From Clostridia bacterium (GTDB lineage Bacteria; Bacillota_A; Clostridia; UBA1381): a stretch of 14,777 bases of DNA. The stretch is taken from the NCBI GenBank assembly GCA_017451145.1, contig JAFSSG010000032.1:1-14777 (forward strand), in the 5' to 3' direction. The translations under genes were made by a program, and so were the position numbers. Below are positions 6,229 to 13,782 of this stretch, piece by piece. Under the pieces are notes generated by a model. It saw only the letters and a list, made by a program, of their open reading frames with translations, was not told the DNA's origin and did not search any database. Within the stretch, counting starts at the first letter, position 1. Each line of letters starts with the position of its first letter.

Positions 6229-7098
6229 ATGTGGTGTGCAGATGAATGGCAGGACTACATCTTAATAGATGCGGCAGAGGGGGAAAAACTTGAATATTGG
6301 AAAAATGTCCTTTTGAGGCGTCCTGAGCCACAGGCGGTCTGGACGGAAAAGTCCAAAACGGCTCTTTGGAATAAGACAGATGCGACATATAAAAGGAGTA
6401 ATACGGGGGGCGGACATTGGGACATTTTCAATAAAAAAATCCCTGACAGGTGGACGGTGAACTACAAAAATCTGACCTTTAATATAAAGCCTATGGGGTT
6501 TAAGCATACAGGTCTTTTTCCCGAACAAGCGGTTAATTGGGATTGGTTTACAAGGCTTATAAAAAATGCCGAAAGACCGATAAAGGTTTTAAATCTTTTC
6601 GCATACACAGGCGGTGCAACGGTTTCGGCACTGTCGGCAGGTGCTGAAGTGTGCCACGTTGACGCATCAAAAGGCATGGTGTCCTGGGCAAAGGAAAACG
6701 TTGACGCGTCGGGACTTTCCGATAAGCCTGTACGATACATTGTAGATGATGTCAAAAAATTTGTAGCAAGGGAAATACGGCGTGGCAAAAAGTACGACGC
6801 AATCATTATGGACCCGCCGTCTTACGGCAGAGGTCCAAAGGGCGAACTTTGGAAAATAGAGGACGAGCTTTACCCGCTCGTTTGCGACTGCGTAAAAATC
6901 CTTTCGGATAAACCGCTCTTTTTCCTGATAAACGCCTATACAACGGGACTTTCAAAAACAATTCTGGAAAATGTTATGACGCTTACTCTGAAGAAAAAAT
7001 TCGGAGGGGAAATAAGCTGTGACGAAATCGGGCTTATGATGCAGGATAAACAAATGGTTTTGCCCTGTGGAATAAGCTGTCGGTGGAATGGAAACTGA
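6229..7098 (+). CDS. Class I SAM-dependent methyltransferase, RlmI/RlmK-like
   Basis: This 289-residue Rossmann-fold methyltransferase has the SAM-binding motif LNLFAYTGGA (residues 121-130) and the acidic motif II region VCHVDASKG. The catalytic-loop motif DPPSYGRGPKGELWK begins at Asp195. The DPPSYGRGPKG.LW form is characteristic of the RlmI/RlmK group of 23S rRNA methyltransferases and their Firmicute relatives. The protein is shorter than E. coli RlmI and lacks a recognisable PUA domain; instead it has about 100 N-terminal residues rich in Trp and basic residues (WDIFNKKIPDRW). RNA methylation is the likely role, but site and base are unknown. It is placed between the S component and ecfA1 with gaps of 12 and 5 bases, so it is co-transcribed with them. 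The ATG at 6229 has GGGAGA upstream. Confidence 0.88.
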   Translation: MWCADEWQDYILIDAAEGEKLEYWKNVLLRRPEPQAVWTEKSKTALWNKTDATYKRSNTGGGHWDIFNKKIPDRWTVNYKNLTFNIKPMGFKHTGLFPEQAVNWDWFTRLIKNAERPIKVLNLFAYTGGATVSALSAGAEVCHVDASKGMVSWAKENVDASGLSDKPVRYIVDDVKKFVAREIRRGKKYDAIIMDPPSYGRGPKGELWKIEDELYPLVCDCVKILSDKPLFFLINAYTTGLSKTILENVMTLTLKKKFGGEISCDEIGLMMQDKQMVLPCGISCRWNGN

Positions 7099-7103
7099 TT
7101 ATT

Positions 7104-7949
7104 ATGATTGATGCTAAAAACATTACATTTACATATGATGAAGAAGAGCCTAAAACCTATGTGCTCAAAGGTCTTGACCTGCACATAGAAAAGGGTAGTT
7201 TTGTTGCGGTTTTGGGACATAACGGCTCAGGTAAATCCACACTTGCCAAAACCTTTAACGGAATTTTGCTTCCCTCAGGCGGCACCGTTTATGTAGCGGG
7301 AATGGACACGAGGGACGAAACGAAGGTTTTTGATATACGAAGTACGGCGGGTATGGTTTTTCAGAATCCGGACAATCAAATGGTTGCGGCGATTGTCGAG
7401 GACGAAGTCGCATTTGCACCTGAAAATTTAGGTGTACCACCTGCCGAAATAAGACGCCGTGTTGACGAATGTCTTGAAACCGTAAATATGTCCGAGTTTG
7501 CAAAAAGCTCACCGTCACGCCTCTCGGGAGGGCAAAAACAGCGTATCGCAATAGCTGCGGTTTTGGCAATGGAGCCTGAATGTATAATTTTAGATGAGCC
7601 GACGGCAATGCTCGACCCAAAGGGTAGGAGCGAGGTTATCAAAACCATAAAGAATCTCAATAAAACACGGAATATGACAGTTGTTTTGATCACACATTTT
7701 ATGGAGGAGGCGGCAATCGCTGACCGTGTTGTTGTTATGAATCACGGGGTAATTGCCTTAGATGACACGCCGTCAAAGATATTCTCACAGGTGGAGAAAA
7801 TAAAGGAATTAGGGCTTGATGTACCGCAGGTGACAGAGCTTGTTTTTGAACTTAAAAAGCAGGGTATCGACCTGCCCGGAGATATAATTACCATTGACGA
7901 ATGCCACAGGGCAATTCTTGAAAAGCTGAAAAAAGGGGACAAAAAATGA
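7104..7949 (+). CDS. ecfA1: Energy-coupling factor transporter ATPase EcfA1
   Basis: This 281-residue cytoplasmic ABC ATPase is the first of a pair that powers ECF vitamin/metal import. It has Walker A GHNGSGKST at 38-46, Q-loop QNPDNQ, signature LSGGQKQR, Walker B IILDEPTAMLDP, and the switch histidine in ITHFMEEA. The C-terminal tail contains the GLDVPQVTEL segment typical of EcfA proteins, which contacts EcfT. The QNPDNQ form and first position in the pair fit EcfA1. I choose the ATG at 7104 (N-terminus MIDAKNITFTY); an upstream GTG at 7083 would overlap the methyltransferase end and add seven non-family residues. The stop overlaps the start of ecfA2 in an ATGA arrangement, implying translational coupling and equal amounts of the two ATPases. 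Confidence 0.95.
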   Translation: MIDAKNITFTYDEEEPKTYVLKGLDLHIEKGSFVAVLGHNGSGKSTLAKTFNGILLPSGGTVYVAGMDTRDETKVFDIRSTAGMVFQNPDNQMVAAIVEDEVAFAPENLGVPPAEIRRRVDECLETVNMSEFAKSSPSRLSGGQKQRIAIAAVLAMEPECIILDEPTAMLDPKGRSEVIKTIKNLNKTRNMTVVLITHFMEEAAIADRVVVMNHGVIALDDTPSKIFSQVEKIKELGLDVPQVTELVFELKKQGIDLPGDIITIDECHRAILEKLKKGDKK

Positions 7950-8806
7950 TTAAGGTTACGGGGCTGACATATATATATCAGCAAGGTATGCCATTTGAAA
8001 AAAAAGCAGTTGACAATGTCAGTTTTGAAATACCGACGGGCGATTTTTTGGCGATAATCGGGCATACGGGCTCGGGAAAATCCACACTTATCCAGCACTT
8101 TAATGCACTTTTAAAGCCAACCCAAGGTAAAATAGAAATAGACGGCATTGATGTTACCGACCCTAAAACGAATCTTATGGAGATAAGGAAAAATGTAGGG
8201 CTTGTTTTTCAGTACCCGGAGCATCAGCTTTTTGAAGAAACGGTTTATAAGGATATTGCATTCGGGCCTAAAAATATGGGCTTTTCCGAGTCGGAAATAG
8301 ATGAACGTGTAGTAAAATCGGCACTTGCGGTAGGACTTACGGAGGAGCTTTTGCAAAAATCGCCCTTTGAACTTTCGGGCGGACAAAAACGCCGTGCGGC
8401 TATTGCGGGAGTGCTTTCAATGAGCCCGAAGGTCATTATTTTGGACGAGCCTACAGCGGGACTTGACCCAAAGGGCAGAGATGAAATTTTGGGAGAACTT
8501 TCCATGCTCCATAAACAAAACCCCGATATGACGATTTTGTTTGTTTCACATTCTATGGAGGACGTGGCAAAACTTGCCGAACACGTGCTTGTCATGGACC
8601 ACGGGCATATTGCTATGCACGGCTCTACGTCGGAGGTTTTTGAGAAAAGCTACGAGCTTAAAAAAATCGGTCTTGATGTACCGCAGATAACCGAGCTTAC
8701 GCATAGGCTCATAAAGGACGGAATAGATATCCGCCCCGATATTTATACGGTAAAATTTGCTTCCGAGATATATAAAAATCTCATAAAGGAGGCGGAAAAT
8801 GTTTAA
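7946..8806 (+). CDS. ecfA2: Energy-coupling factor transporter ATPase EcfA2
   Basis: This 286-residue second ABC ATPase forms a heterodimer with EcfA1. Walker A is GHTGSGKST at 39-47. The Q-loop region QYPEHQLFEETV is the form usual in EcfA2. The signature is LSGGQKRR, the Walker B IILDEPTAGLDPKGRDE, and the switch histidine lies in VSHSMEDVA. The C-terminal GLDVPQITELTHRL segment mirrors the EcfA1 tail. The gene overlaps ecfA1 by four bases and ecfT by eight, so the three subunits are translationally coupled. Nothing is missing compared with the family. Confidence 0.96.
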   Translation: MIKVTGLTYIYQQGMPFEKKAVDNVSFEIPTGDFLAIIGHTGSGKSTLIQHFNALLKPTQGKIEIDGIDVTDPKTNLMEIRKNVGLVFQYPEHQLFEETVYKDIAFGPKNMGFSESEIDERVVKSALAVGLTEELLQKSPFELSGGQKRRAAIAGVLSMSPKVIILDEPTAGLDPKGRDEILGELSMLHKQNPDMTILFVSHSMEDVAKLAEHVLVMDHGHIAMHGSTSEVFEKSYELKKIGLDVPQITELTHRLIKDGIDIRPDIYTVKFASEIYKNLIKEAENV

Positions 8807-9608
8807 GGATATTACAATCGGACAGTATGTTGACGGAAATTCCGTAATACACAGAATGGACGCAAGAGTAAAAATTCTTTTGTCGATCCTTTATATCGTA
8901 CTCCTTTTTCTCATAAATTCTATCGAAATTTATGCCATTTTCGGCGTATTTACGGCGGTTTTGGTGATAATTTCAAAAGTCCCTTTTAAATATATCATAA
9001 AAGGCTTAAAGCCCATGCTCTACATTTTGATTTTTACTGCTATAATCAACATTTTTGTAACGGGCGGAGAAACTGTTTTGTGGCAATCGTCATTGTGGAA
9101 GGGACTGAAAATCACAAAAGAGGGCTTAACTATTGCCGGACAGATGGTTTTAAGGCTTGTATTTTTGGTTATAGGGACATCACTTTTGACGCTTACTACG
9201 ACGCCGATCATGCTGACAGACGGCATAGAAAAGCTGTTAAAACCGCTTGATGCGGTAAAAGTCCCGTCGCACGAAATAGCGATGATGATGACTATTGCGA
9301 TACGCTTTATTCCGACGCTTTCGGAGGAAACGGAAAAGATTATAAAGGCACAGAAGGCAAGAGGGGCGGACTTTGAAAGCGGAAATATACTAAAACGCAC
9401 AAAGGCAATGGTGCCGATTTTAGTACCGCTCTTTATAAGTGCATTTAAACGGGCGGACGACTTGGCAATCGCTATGGATTCACGCTGTTATAACAGCGGA
9501 AAAAAGCGTACACGCATGAAACAAATGAAAATGACTTGGATTGATGCGGTGGCGTCGGGCGTTATGATAGCATTTTCCGCAATAATTATAATAATTCAGA
9601 GATTTTAG
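8799..9608 (+). CDS. ecfT: Energy-coupling factor transporter transmembrane protein EcfT
   Basis: This 269-residue membrane scaffold links the ATPase pair to S components. It starts with the typical ITIGQYVDGNSVIHRMDAR segment (compare 'GQY.P..S.iHrLDPR' in the family). Several transmembrane helices follow (about 25-45, 46-64, 70-90, 110-135), and a helix near the C-terminus (about 248-266). The cytoplasmic coupling helices carry the two arginine signatures that bind the ATPases: A-R-G in QKARGADFE and the AMDSRCYNSG motif, where many homologues have ARGY or ARCY. A GGAGG ribosome site lies inside the ecfA2 end. With EcfA1 and EcfA2 it makes a complete group II (shared) energizing module that can serve several S components encoded elsewhere. 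Confidence 0.95.
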   Translation: MFKDITIGQYVDGNSVIHRMDARVKILLSILYIVLLFLINSIEIYAIFGVFTAVLVIISKVPFKYIIKGLKPMLYILIFTAIINIFVTGGETVLWQSSLWKGLKITKEGLTIAGQMVLRLVFLVIGTSLLTLTTTPIMLTDGIEKLLKPLDAVKVPSHEIAMMMTIAIRFIPTLSEETEKIIKAQKARGADFESGNILKRTKAMVPILVPLFISAFKRADDLAIAMDSRCYNSGKKRTRMKQMKMTWIDAVASGVMIAFSAIIIIIQRF

Positions 9609-9627
9609 CCTTAACGGAGGTTAGAAT

Positions 9628-10362
9628 ATGCGTAATATAAAGCTGACACTGCAATTTGACGGCACAGCCTATCACGGTTGGCAGATGCAGAAAAATGCAC
9701 CTACCGTACAGGAAACTTTAAGCTGTGCCATAGAAAAAATAACGGGCAATAAACCGCAACTTGTCGGTTCGAGCAGAACGGATGCGGGAGTACACGCAAA
9801 AAAGTTTGTCTGCAACTTCAAAACGGACGCGTCGATTCCGTCCGAGCGGATACCTACGGCACTTAACACATATCTGCCAAAGGATATCGTTTGCCTTACG
9901 GCAGAGGACGAAAAGTCCGATTTTAATTCACGTTTTTCAGCAAAGAAGAAGTGTTATACCTACTACATTTTGAACTCAAAACAGCCTGACGCATTTTTAT
10001 GCGACTATTCTTGGCATTTCCCATATGAACTTGACATATCAAAAATGAAAAAAGCGGCGGAGGCGTTTTTGGGGAAACACGATTTTGTAGGCTTTGCCGC
10101 AAGTGGATTTACCGTAAAAACAACAATTCGCGAGATTTATTCTTTAGACATAGATAAAGAGGGCAGCTTAATTAAAATCACCGTAACGGGCGACGGATTT
10201 TTGTCTAATATGGTGCGGATAATGGCGGGGACACTCGCTTTTGTCGGGTGTGGCAAGATAGACGAAGGAGAAATTGCGGAAATAATAGCATCAAAGGACA
10301 GAAAAAGGGCAGGAGTGACAGCTCCGCCACAAGGTTTATTTTTGACGGAGGTGTATTACTGA
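9628..10362 (+). CDS. truA: tRNA pseudouridine(38-40) synthase TruA
   Basis: This 244-residue enzyme makes pseudouridine in the tRNA anticodon stem-loop at positions 38-40. Motifs in order: LQFDGTAYHGWQ.Q near the N-terminus, the catalytic SSRTDAGVHA with Asp52, the FNSRFSAKKKCYTYYI strand, HDFVGFAA, and the C-terminal GDGFLSNMVRIMAGTL and APPQGLFL segments. Length and all motifs are normal. The ATG at 9628 has GGAGG seven bases upstream and lies 19 bases after ecfT; ecfA1-ecfA2-ecfT-truA is the usual order in Firmicutes. In many Firmicutes rplM-rpsI follow. Here the next gene is instead a membrane-anchored protein whose ATG overlaps the truA TGA by one base. Confidence 0.97.
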   Translation: MRNIKLTLQFDGTAYHGWQMQKNAPTVQETLSCAIEKITGNKPQLVGSSRTDAGVHAKKFVCNFKTDASIPSERIPTALNTYLPKDIVCLTAEDEKSDFNSRFSAKKKCYTYYILNSKQPDAFLCDYSWHFPYELDISKMKKAAEAFLGKHDFVGFAASGFTVKTTIREIYSLDIDKEGSLIKITVTGDGFLSNMVRIMAGTLAFVGCGKIDEGEIAEIIASKDRKRAGVTAPPQGLFLTEVYY

Positions 10363-11711
10363 TGAATAAAAAGAGTGGATTTTGGAAGATCTTTTTTGTT
10401 GTGGTCTGCTTGTGCATTGCATCAGTTTTTGCACTTATCGAATCAGGCAAAACGCCGAGCTTTGTGGTAAATTACAAGAACAATTTCAAACGTAATATAA
10501 GCGGAATATGTGCATATTTGGGAATTGAACTGCCGATAGAAACTCAGCTTTACCTTGACGATATGTCCGAGCCGGAGCCGAAACCGCAGATGATTCCGGC
10601 ATCGGAGGACGAGCAGAAAAAAGTTGATCTTCCCGACTATGAGGAGGATATTGTGCAGCCCAAAGAAGGCGATGCCGACTTCACGGTACAGGAAACGGCA
10701 AAGATGCAGAAAAATCTGCCGACAGCGTTTGCGGCTGCAGAAAATACGAAATTTGCCAATTACGGAAACGGGATAGTTTGTGCAAATGAAACGGAATACT
10801 CACGCTACAAAAGCGCTACAAAACTATTGTTCACTGAAAAAATTCAGATGCAGGAGCCTATATTGAAGGTTTCTGATGAATATGTGTTAATCAGCGAAAC
10901 AGGCGGTAAAAAAATAAGCCTTTTTAAAGGCAAAAAACTGATGTTTTCAGCCGAAACAGAAGGGAACATTTTAACGGCAGACCTTTCTGCAAAGGGCGAC
11001 GTAGTAGCGGTAACGCAAAAGGAATATTACAAAGGACAAGTCGTTGTATTCAATAAAAAGGGTAAGAAAATTTTTGTATGGGATTCAGGCTCGTACAGCA
11101 TTTTAGACGCGTCGATATCCAAACAAAGAAAGGTAGCTATTTCGCTTTTGAGCACAGACGAAGGGGCAAGTAGCATAATACAGATTTTTGATGTTAAGGG
11201 CAGAGAAATCTGCAAAACAGACGCTTTTACGAATACGGTTTTCTTTGATTCGGCTTTTTGCGGTGAAAACTTGTTGCTGATTTCCGAGGGCAAGTGCGTT
11301 TCAATGACGGAAAAGGGCAAAATCAAATGGGAATATGCCTTTGATGGACGGAAAATAAAAAAGAGCGTTCTTTTTGCAAACGGCAACAGAGCAATTCTTT
11401 TCGATAATGAAGGCATAGGCGAAATCGTTGTTTTAAAGGCAAACGGGAAGGCATACACACCGATAAAAACCGAAAATATGCCTGATACAATTAACATCAA
11501 TTCGAGATATGTCGCATATAATAACGGCAGAAATGCAGTTTTAACAAATTACAAAGGAAAAAGGGTGCTTTCCGCAGAATGTAGCGGTGATATAAAGCAA
11601 ATTTATATAACCGCATCGGACAAGGTGTTCTGCGTTTACGGCACAAGTATTCAGGAAAAGACGCTGAAAAAACTGCCGAAAGTCAAGGAAGTCAAGGAAA
11701 ACGTTGAGTAA
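10362..11711 (+). CDS. Membrane-anchored beta-propeller-like protein, DUF5711-type
   Basis: This protein has 449 residues. A short basic N-terminus is followed by one transmembrane helix at about 8-26 (WKIFFVVVCLCIASVFALI), so the bulk is probably extracytoplasmic. Residues 65-100 are an acidic, proline-rich linker. From about 150 onward the protein consists of repeated short beta-strand blocks (ISETGGKKISLFKGKKLMF, VVVFNKKGKKIFVWD, IIQIFDVKGREICKTD), the rhythm of a PQQ-like or WD-like propeller. This architecture and its clostridial setting resemble DUF5711 proteins; I recall the family but cannot confirm membership here. The ATG at 10362 is chosen because GGAGG lies ten bases upstream and it overlaps the truA stop by one base. 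The longer open frame starting at 10248 would overlap truA. Function is unknown; the neighbouring CvpA-family gene suggests an envelope role. Confidence 0.7.
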   Translation: MNKKSGFWKIFFVVVCLCIASVFALIESGKTPSFVVNYKNNFKRNISGICAYLGIELPIETQLYLDDMSEPEPKPQMIPASEDEQKKVDLPDYEEDIVQPKEGDADFTVQETAKMQKNLPTAFAAAENTKFANYGNGIVCANETEYSRYKSATKLLFTEKIQMQEPILKVSDEYVLISETGGKKISLFKGKKLMFSAETEGNILTADLSAKGDVVAVTQKEYYKGQVVVFNKKGKKIFVWDSGSYSILDASISKQRKVAISLLSTDEGASSIIQIFDVKGREICKTDAFTNTVFFDSAFCGENLLLISEGKCVSMTEKGKIKWEYAFDGRKIKKSVLFANGNRAILFDNEGIGEIVVLKANGKAYTPIKTENMPDTININSRYVAYNNGRNAVLTNYKGKRVLSAECSGDIKQIYITASDKVFCVYGTSIQEKTLKKLPKVKEVKENVE

Positions 11712-11726
11712 AGAAGGGAATAAGTT

Positions 11727-12419
11727 ATGAGCTATATATGTGACGGCATACTTATTTTAGCATCGGCACTATGCATAGGAATTTCCATGAAAAAAGGGTT
11801 TATAAGTGCGTCAAAAAAGATACTTGCACTTATTCTGACGGCTATACTGCTCTCATCTGTGCAACCGCATATGCTTAACTTATTGCAAAGTACGCCCGTA
11901 AGCGACGCAGTAAGGACTATGGTGGCAAAAAACGTTTCATCATCTTACGATAGGGAAAAACTCGCAGAGGATACCGATACGACAAATACCGAAGAAACAC
12001 AGGTTATAGTTTCATCTTTGGGATTTCCGAAATTTATGCAAAACAGCATAAATAAAACCGTTTCGGGTATGACCGAAATCAAAAATAATGTTATGGAAGT
12101 CGTAACAGACGCAGTAACGCTTATGATTTTAAAGCTTTTATCGGTACTGTTGCTGTTTTTGATTATCAAAATTGTTGTATTTTTGTTGCTTAAAATATTG
12201 GAAGGCTTGTTTAAACTTCCTGCTCTTAAAACAATTAACCGTTTGCTCGGAGCGGTGCTTGGTGTAATAAACGCACTTTTGCTGATTTACTTGATTTGCG
12301 GAGCGGTGAGCCTTTTTGCACCGTCGGAAAAGCTTGAAATCATTGAGGCGACGGTTAAAAATACATATATTTTGAAGTATTTCTATGAAAACAACTTGCT
12401 TATGTCATTGTTCATTTAA
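11727..12419 (+). CDS. CvpA-family integral membrane protein
   Basis: This 230-residue protein has an N-terminal hydrophobic pair (about 4-20 and 30-50) with a GISMKKGFI-type loop. A hydrophilic, Thr/Glu-rich extracytoplasmic segment (65-110) follows, then two long helices (about 130-160 and 172-197), the second with the NRLLGAVLGVINALLLIYLI pattern characteristic of CvpA-family proteins. The family is named after colicin V production and has been linked to envelope homeostasis and division in various bacteria; the biochemical activity is unknown. The acidic insert between the two halves is longer than in the smallest homologues. It sits 15 bases after the DUF5711-like gene and 17 bases before rho, so it is co-transcribed. 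AAGGGA precedes the ATG at 11727. Confidence 0.8.
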   Translation: MSYICDGILILASALCIGISMKKGFISASKKILALILTAILLSSVQPHMLNLLQSTPVSDAVRTMVAKNVSSSYDREKLAEDTDTTNTEETQVIVSSLGFPKFMQNSINKTVSGMTEIKNNVMEVVTDAVTLMILKLLSVLLLFLIIKIVVFLLLKILEGLFKLPALKTINRLLGAVLGVINALLLIYLICGAVSLFAPSEKLEIIEATVKNTYILKYFYENNLLMSLFI

Positions 12420-12423
12420 AAAA

Positions 12424-12430
12424 AGAGGTG
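12424..12430 (+). promoter_or_regulatory. Ribosome binding site that fixes the rho start at TTG 12437
   Basis: AGAGGTG at 12424-12430 lies six bases before TTG 12437. The in-frame GTG at 12428 is part of this Shine-Dalgarno sequence, and no other ribosome site lies upstream of it, so GTG is very unlikely to be the start. Confidence 0.8.
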
Positions 12431-12436
12431 AAAAAT

Positions 12437-13726
12437 TTGCAGGGAAGAACCGATTTAAAGGATAAAACAAAAGAGGAGCTTAAAGAGATTGCCAAAGGGC
12501 TCGGCATAGAAAAAATATCGGCGTTAAAAAAGGACGAGCTTGTATCGGCAATAACCGAAGCCGTAAGTGATGTTGACGCAAAACCCAAAAAACGCCAAAG
12601 ACCGCAGGAGGCAATAGAGGTGTGCGGTGTTTTGGACGTTATGGCGGACGGATTCGGCTTTTTGCGTCTTGACGGATACAAACCGAGCGAGAATGATGTG
12701 TATGTATCGCCTACGCAGATAAGGCGGTTTAATCTGAAAACGGGTGACGAAATAACGGGCGACGCCCGTCCGTCACAGGAGGAGGACAAATATTCGCCTC
12801 TTTTGTTTGTTAAAAAAATCAACGGCGATAGCCTTGATATAGCGTTAAAACGCAAGAATTTTGAAAAGCTGACGCCGATTTACCCGAAAGAAAAGCTAAA
12901 GCTTGATACGGGCGAACAGGATAAGTATGCTTCACGCCTTTTGGATGTTATCGCACCGATAGGAAAGGGACAAAGGGGTATGATTGTCGCACCGCCGAAA
13001 GCGGGTAAAACAACGCTAATCAAGCAGATTGCACAGTCGGTATCGAAAAATTATTCAAAGGCAAAACTGATAGTTTTACTGATTGATGAACGCCCTGAGG
13101 AAGTAACCGATATGTGCCGTTCAATCGACGGCGAGGTGGTGGCGTCAACCTTTGACCAGACACCGCAAAATCATACGAGATGTGCGGAAATGGTTTTGGA
13201 ACGGGCAATGAGGCTTGTTGAACAGAAAAACGACGTCGTTATACTTTTGGACTCGATAACAAGACTTGCAAGAGCGTATAACCTGACGGTAACGCCGACG
13301 GGCAGAACGCTGTCCGGCGGACTGGACCCTGACGCACTTTTAAAACCTAAAAAATTCTTCGGTGCGGCAAGAAACATTGAGGAAGGCGGAAGCCTTACCA
13401 TACTTGCGACGGCACTTGTGGAAACAGGCTCCCGTATGGACGACGTGATTTTTGAAGAATTTAAGGGAACGGGAAATATGGAGCTAAAGCTTGACCGAGG
13501 ACTGCAAGAACGCAGGATTTTCCCGGCAATAGACATTTTAAAATCCGGCACAAGAAGAGAAGAAGAGCTTTTGACAGAACGTGAGACGGAGGCGGTTTGG
13601 AGCATAAGAAGAAGCCTTAACGCACAAAACACATATGACACAATGGCGAAGCTGTTACAGCTTTTAAAGAGCACAAAAACAAACAGTGAGTTTGTGGATA
13701 TGGTTTTAAAATACTACAAAAAATAA
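12437..13726 (+). CDS. rho: Transcription termination factor Rho
   Basis: This 429-residue hexameric RNA helicase/translocase ends untranslated transcripts. Residues 5-40 form the SAP-like Rho N domain (LKEIAKGLGI..ISALKKDELV), followed by a short basic linker (KPKKRQRPQ). The cold-shock RNA-binding domain starts at about residue 60 (CGVLDVMADGFGFLR...NDVYVS). The ATPase core has P-loop APPKAGKT at 185-192, the DERPEEVTDM segment, Walker B VVILLDSITRLARA, and the SGGLDPDALLKPKKFFGAARN loop. It also carries the ATALVETGSRMDDVIFEEFKGTGN and DRGLQERRIFPAID segments typical of every Rho. There is no large insertion between the N domain and the RNA-binding domain, unlike some actinobacterial and other Rho proteins. 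The start is TTG 12437, positioned by AGAGGTG six bases upstream. No hairpin terminator is visible after the stop. Confidence 0.97.
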   Translation: MQGRTDLKDKTKEELKEIAKGLGIEKISALKKDELVSAITEAVSDVDAKPKKRQRPQEAIEVCGVLDVMADGFGFLRLDGYKPSENDVYVSPTQIRRFNLKTGDEITGDARPSQEEDKYSPLLFVKKINGDSLDIALKRKNFEKLTPIYPKEKLKLDTGEQDKYASRLLDVIAPIGKGQRGMIVAPPKAGKTTLIKQIAQSVSKNYSKAKLIVLLIDERPEEVTDMCRSIDGEVVASTFDQTPQNHTRCAEMVLERAMRLVEQKNDVVILLDSITRLARAYNLTVTPTGRTLSGGLDPDALLKPKKFFGAARNIEEGGSLTILATALVETGSRMDDVIFEEFKGTGNMELKLDRGLQERRIFPAIDILKSGTRREEELLTERETEAVWSIRRSLNAQNTYDTMAKLLQLLKSTKTNSEFVDMVLKYYKK

Positions 13727-13766
13727 TGATAACATAAAGCAGGGACTTGCCACATAGTATGTATAA

Positions 13767-13774
13767 AAGGGGAG
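13767..13774 (+). promoter_or_regulatory. Ribosome binding site that fixes the carboxypeptidase start at TTG 13783
   Basis: AAGGGGAG at 13767-13774 lies eight bases before TTG 13783. The ATG at 13775 is out of frame and stops after three codons, so the TTG that opens directly into a signal peptide is the start. Confidence 0.8.
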
Positions 13775-13782
13775 ATGCAGAA

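Noticed and set aside
10248..10361. Longer start for the DUF5711-like protein at 10248
   Set aside because: It would overlap truA by more than 110 bases in another frame; ATG 10362 has GGAGG at good spacing and begins right before the membrane anchor.
13747..13767. TTGCCA and TATAAA as a promoter for the carboxypeptidase gene
   Set aside because: The spacer is only nine bases, far too short for sigma-A.
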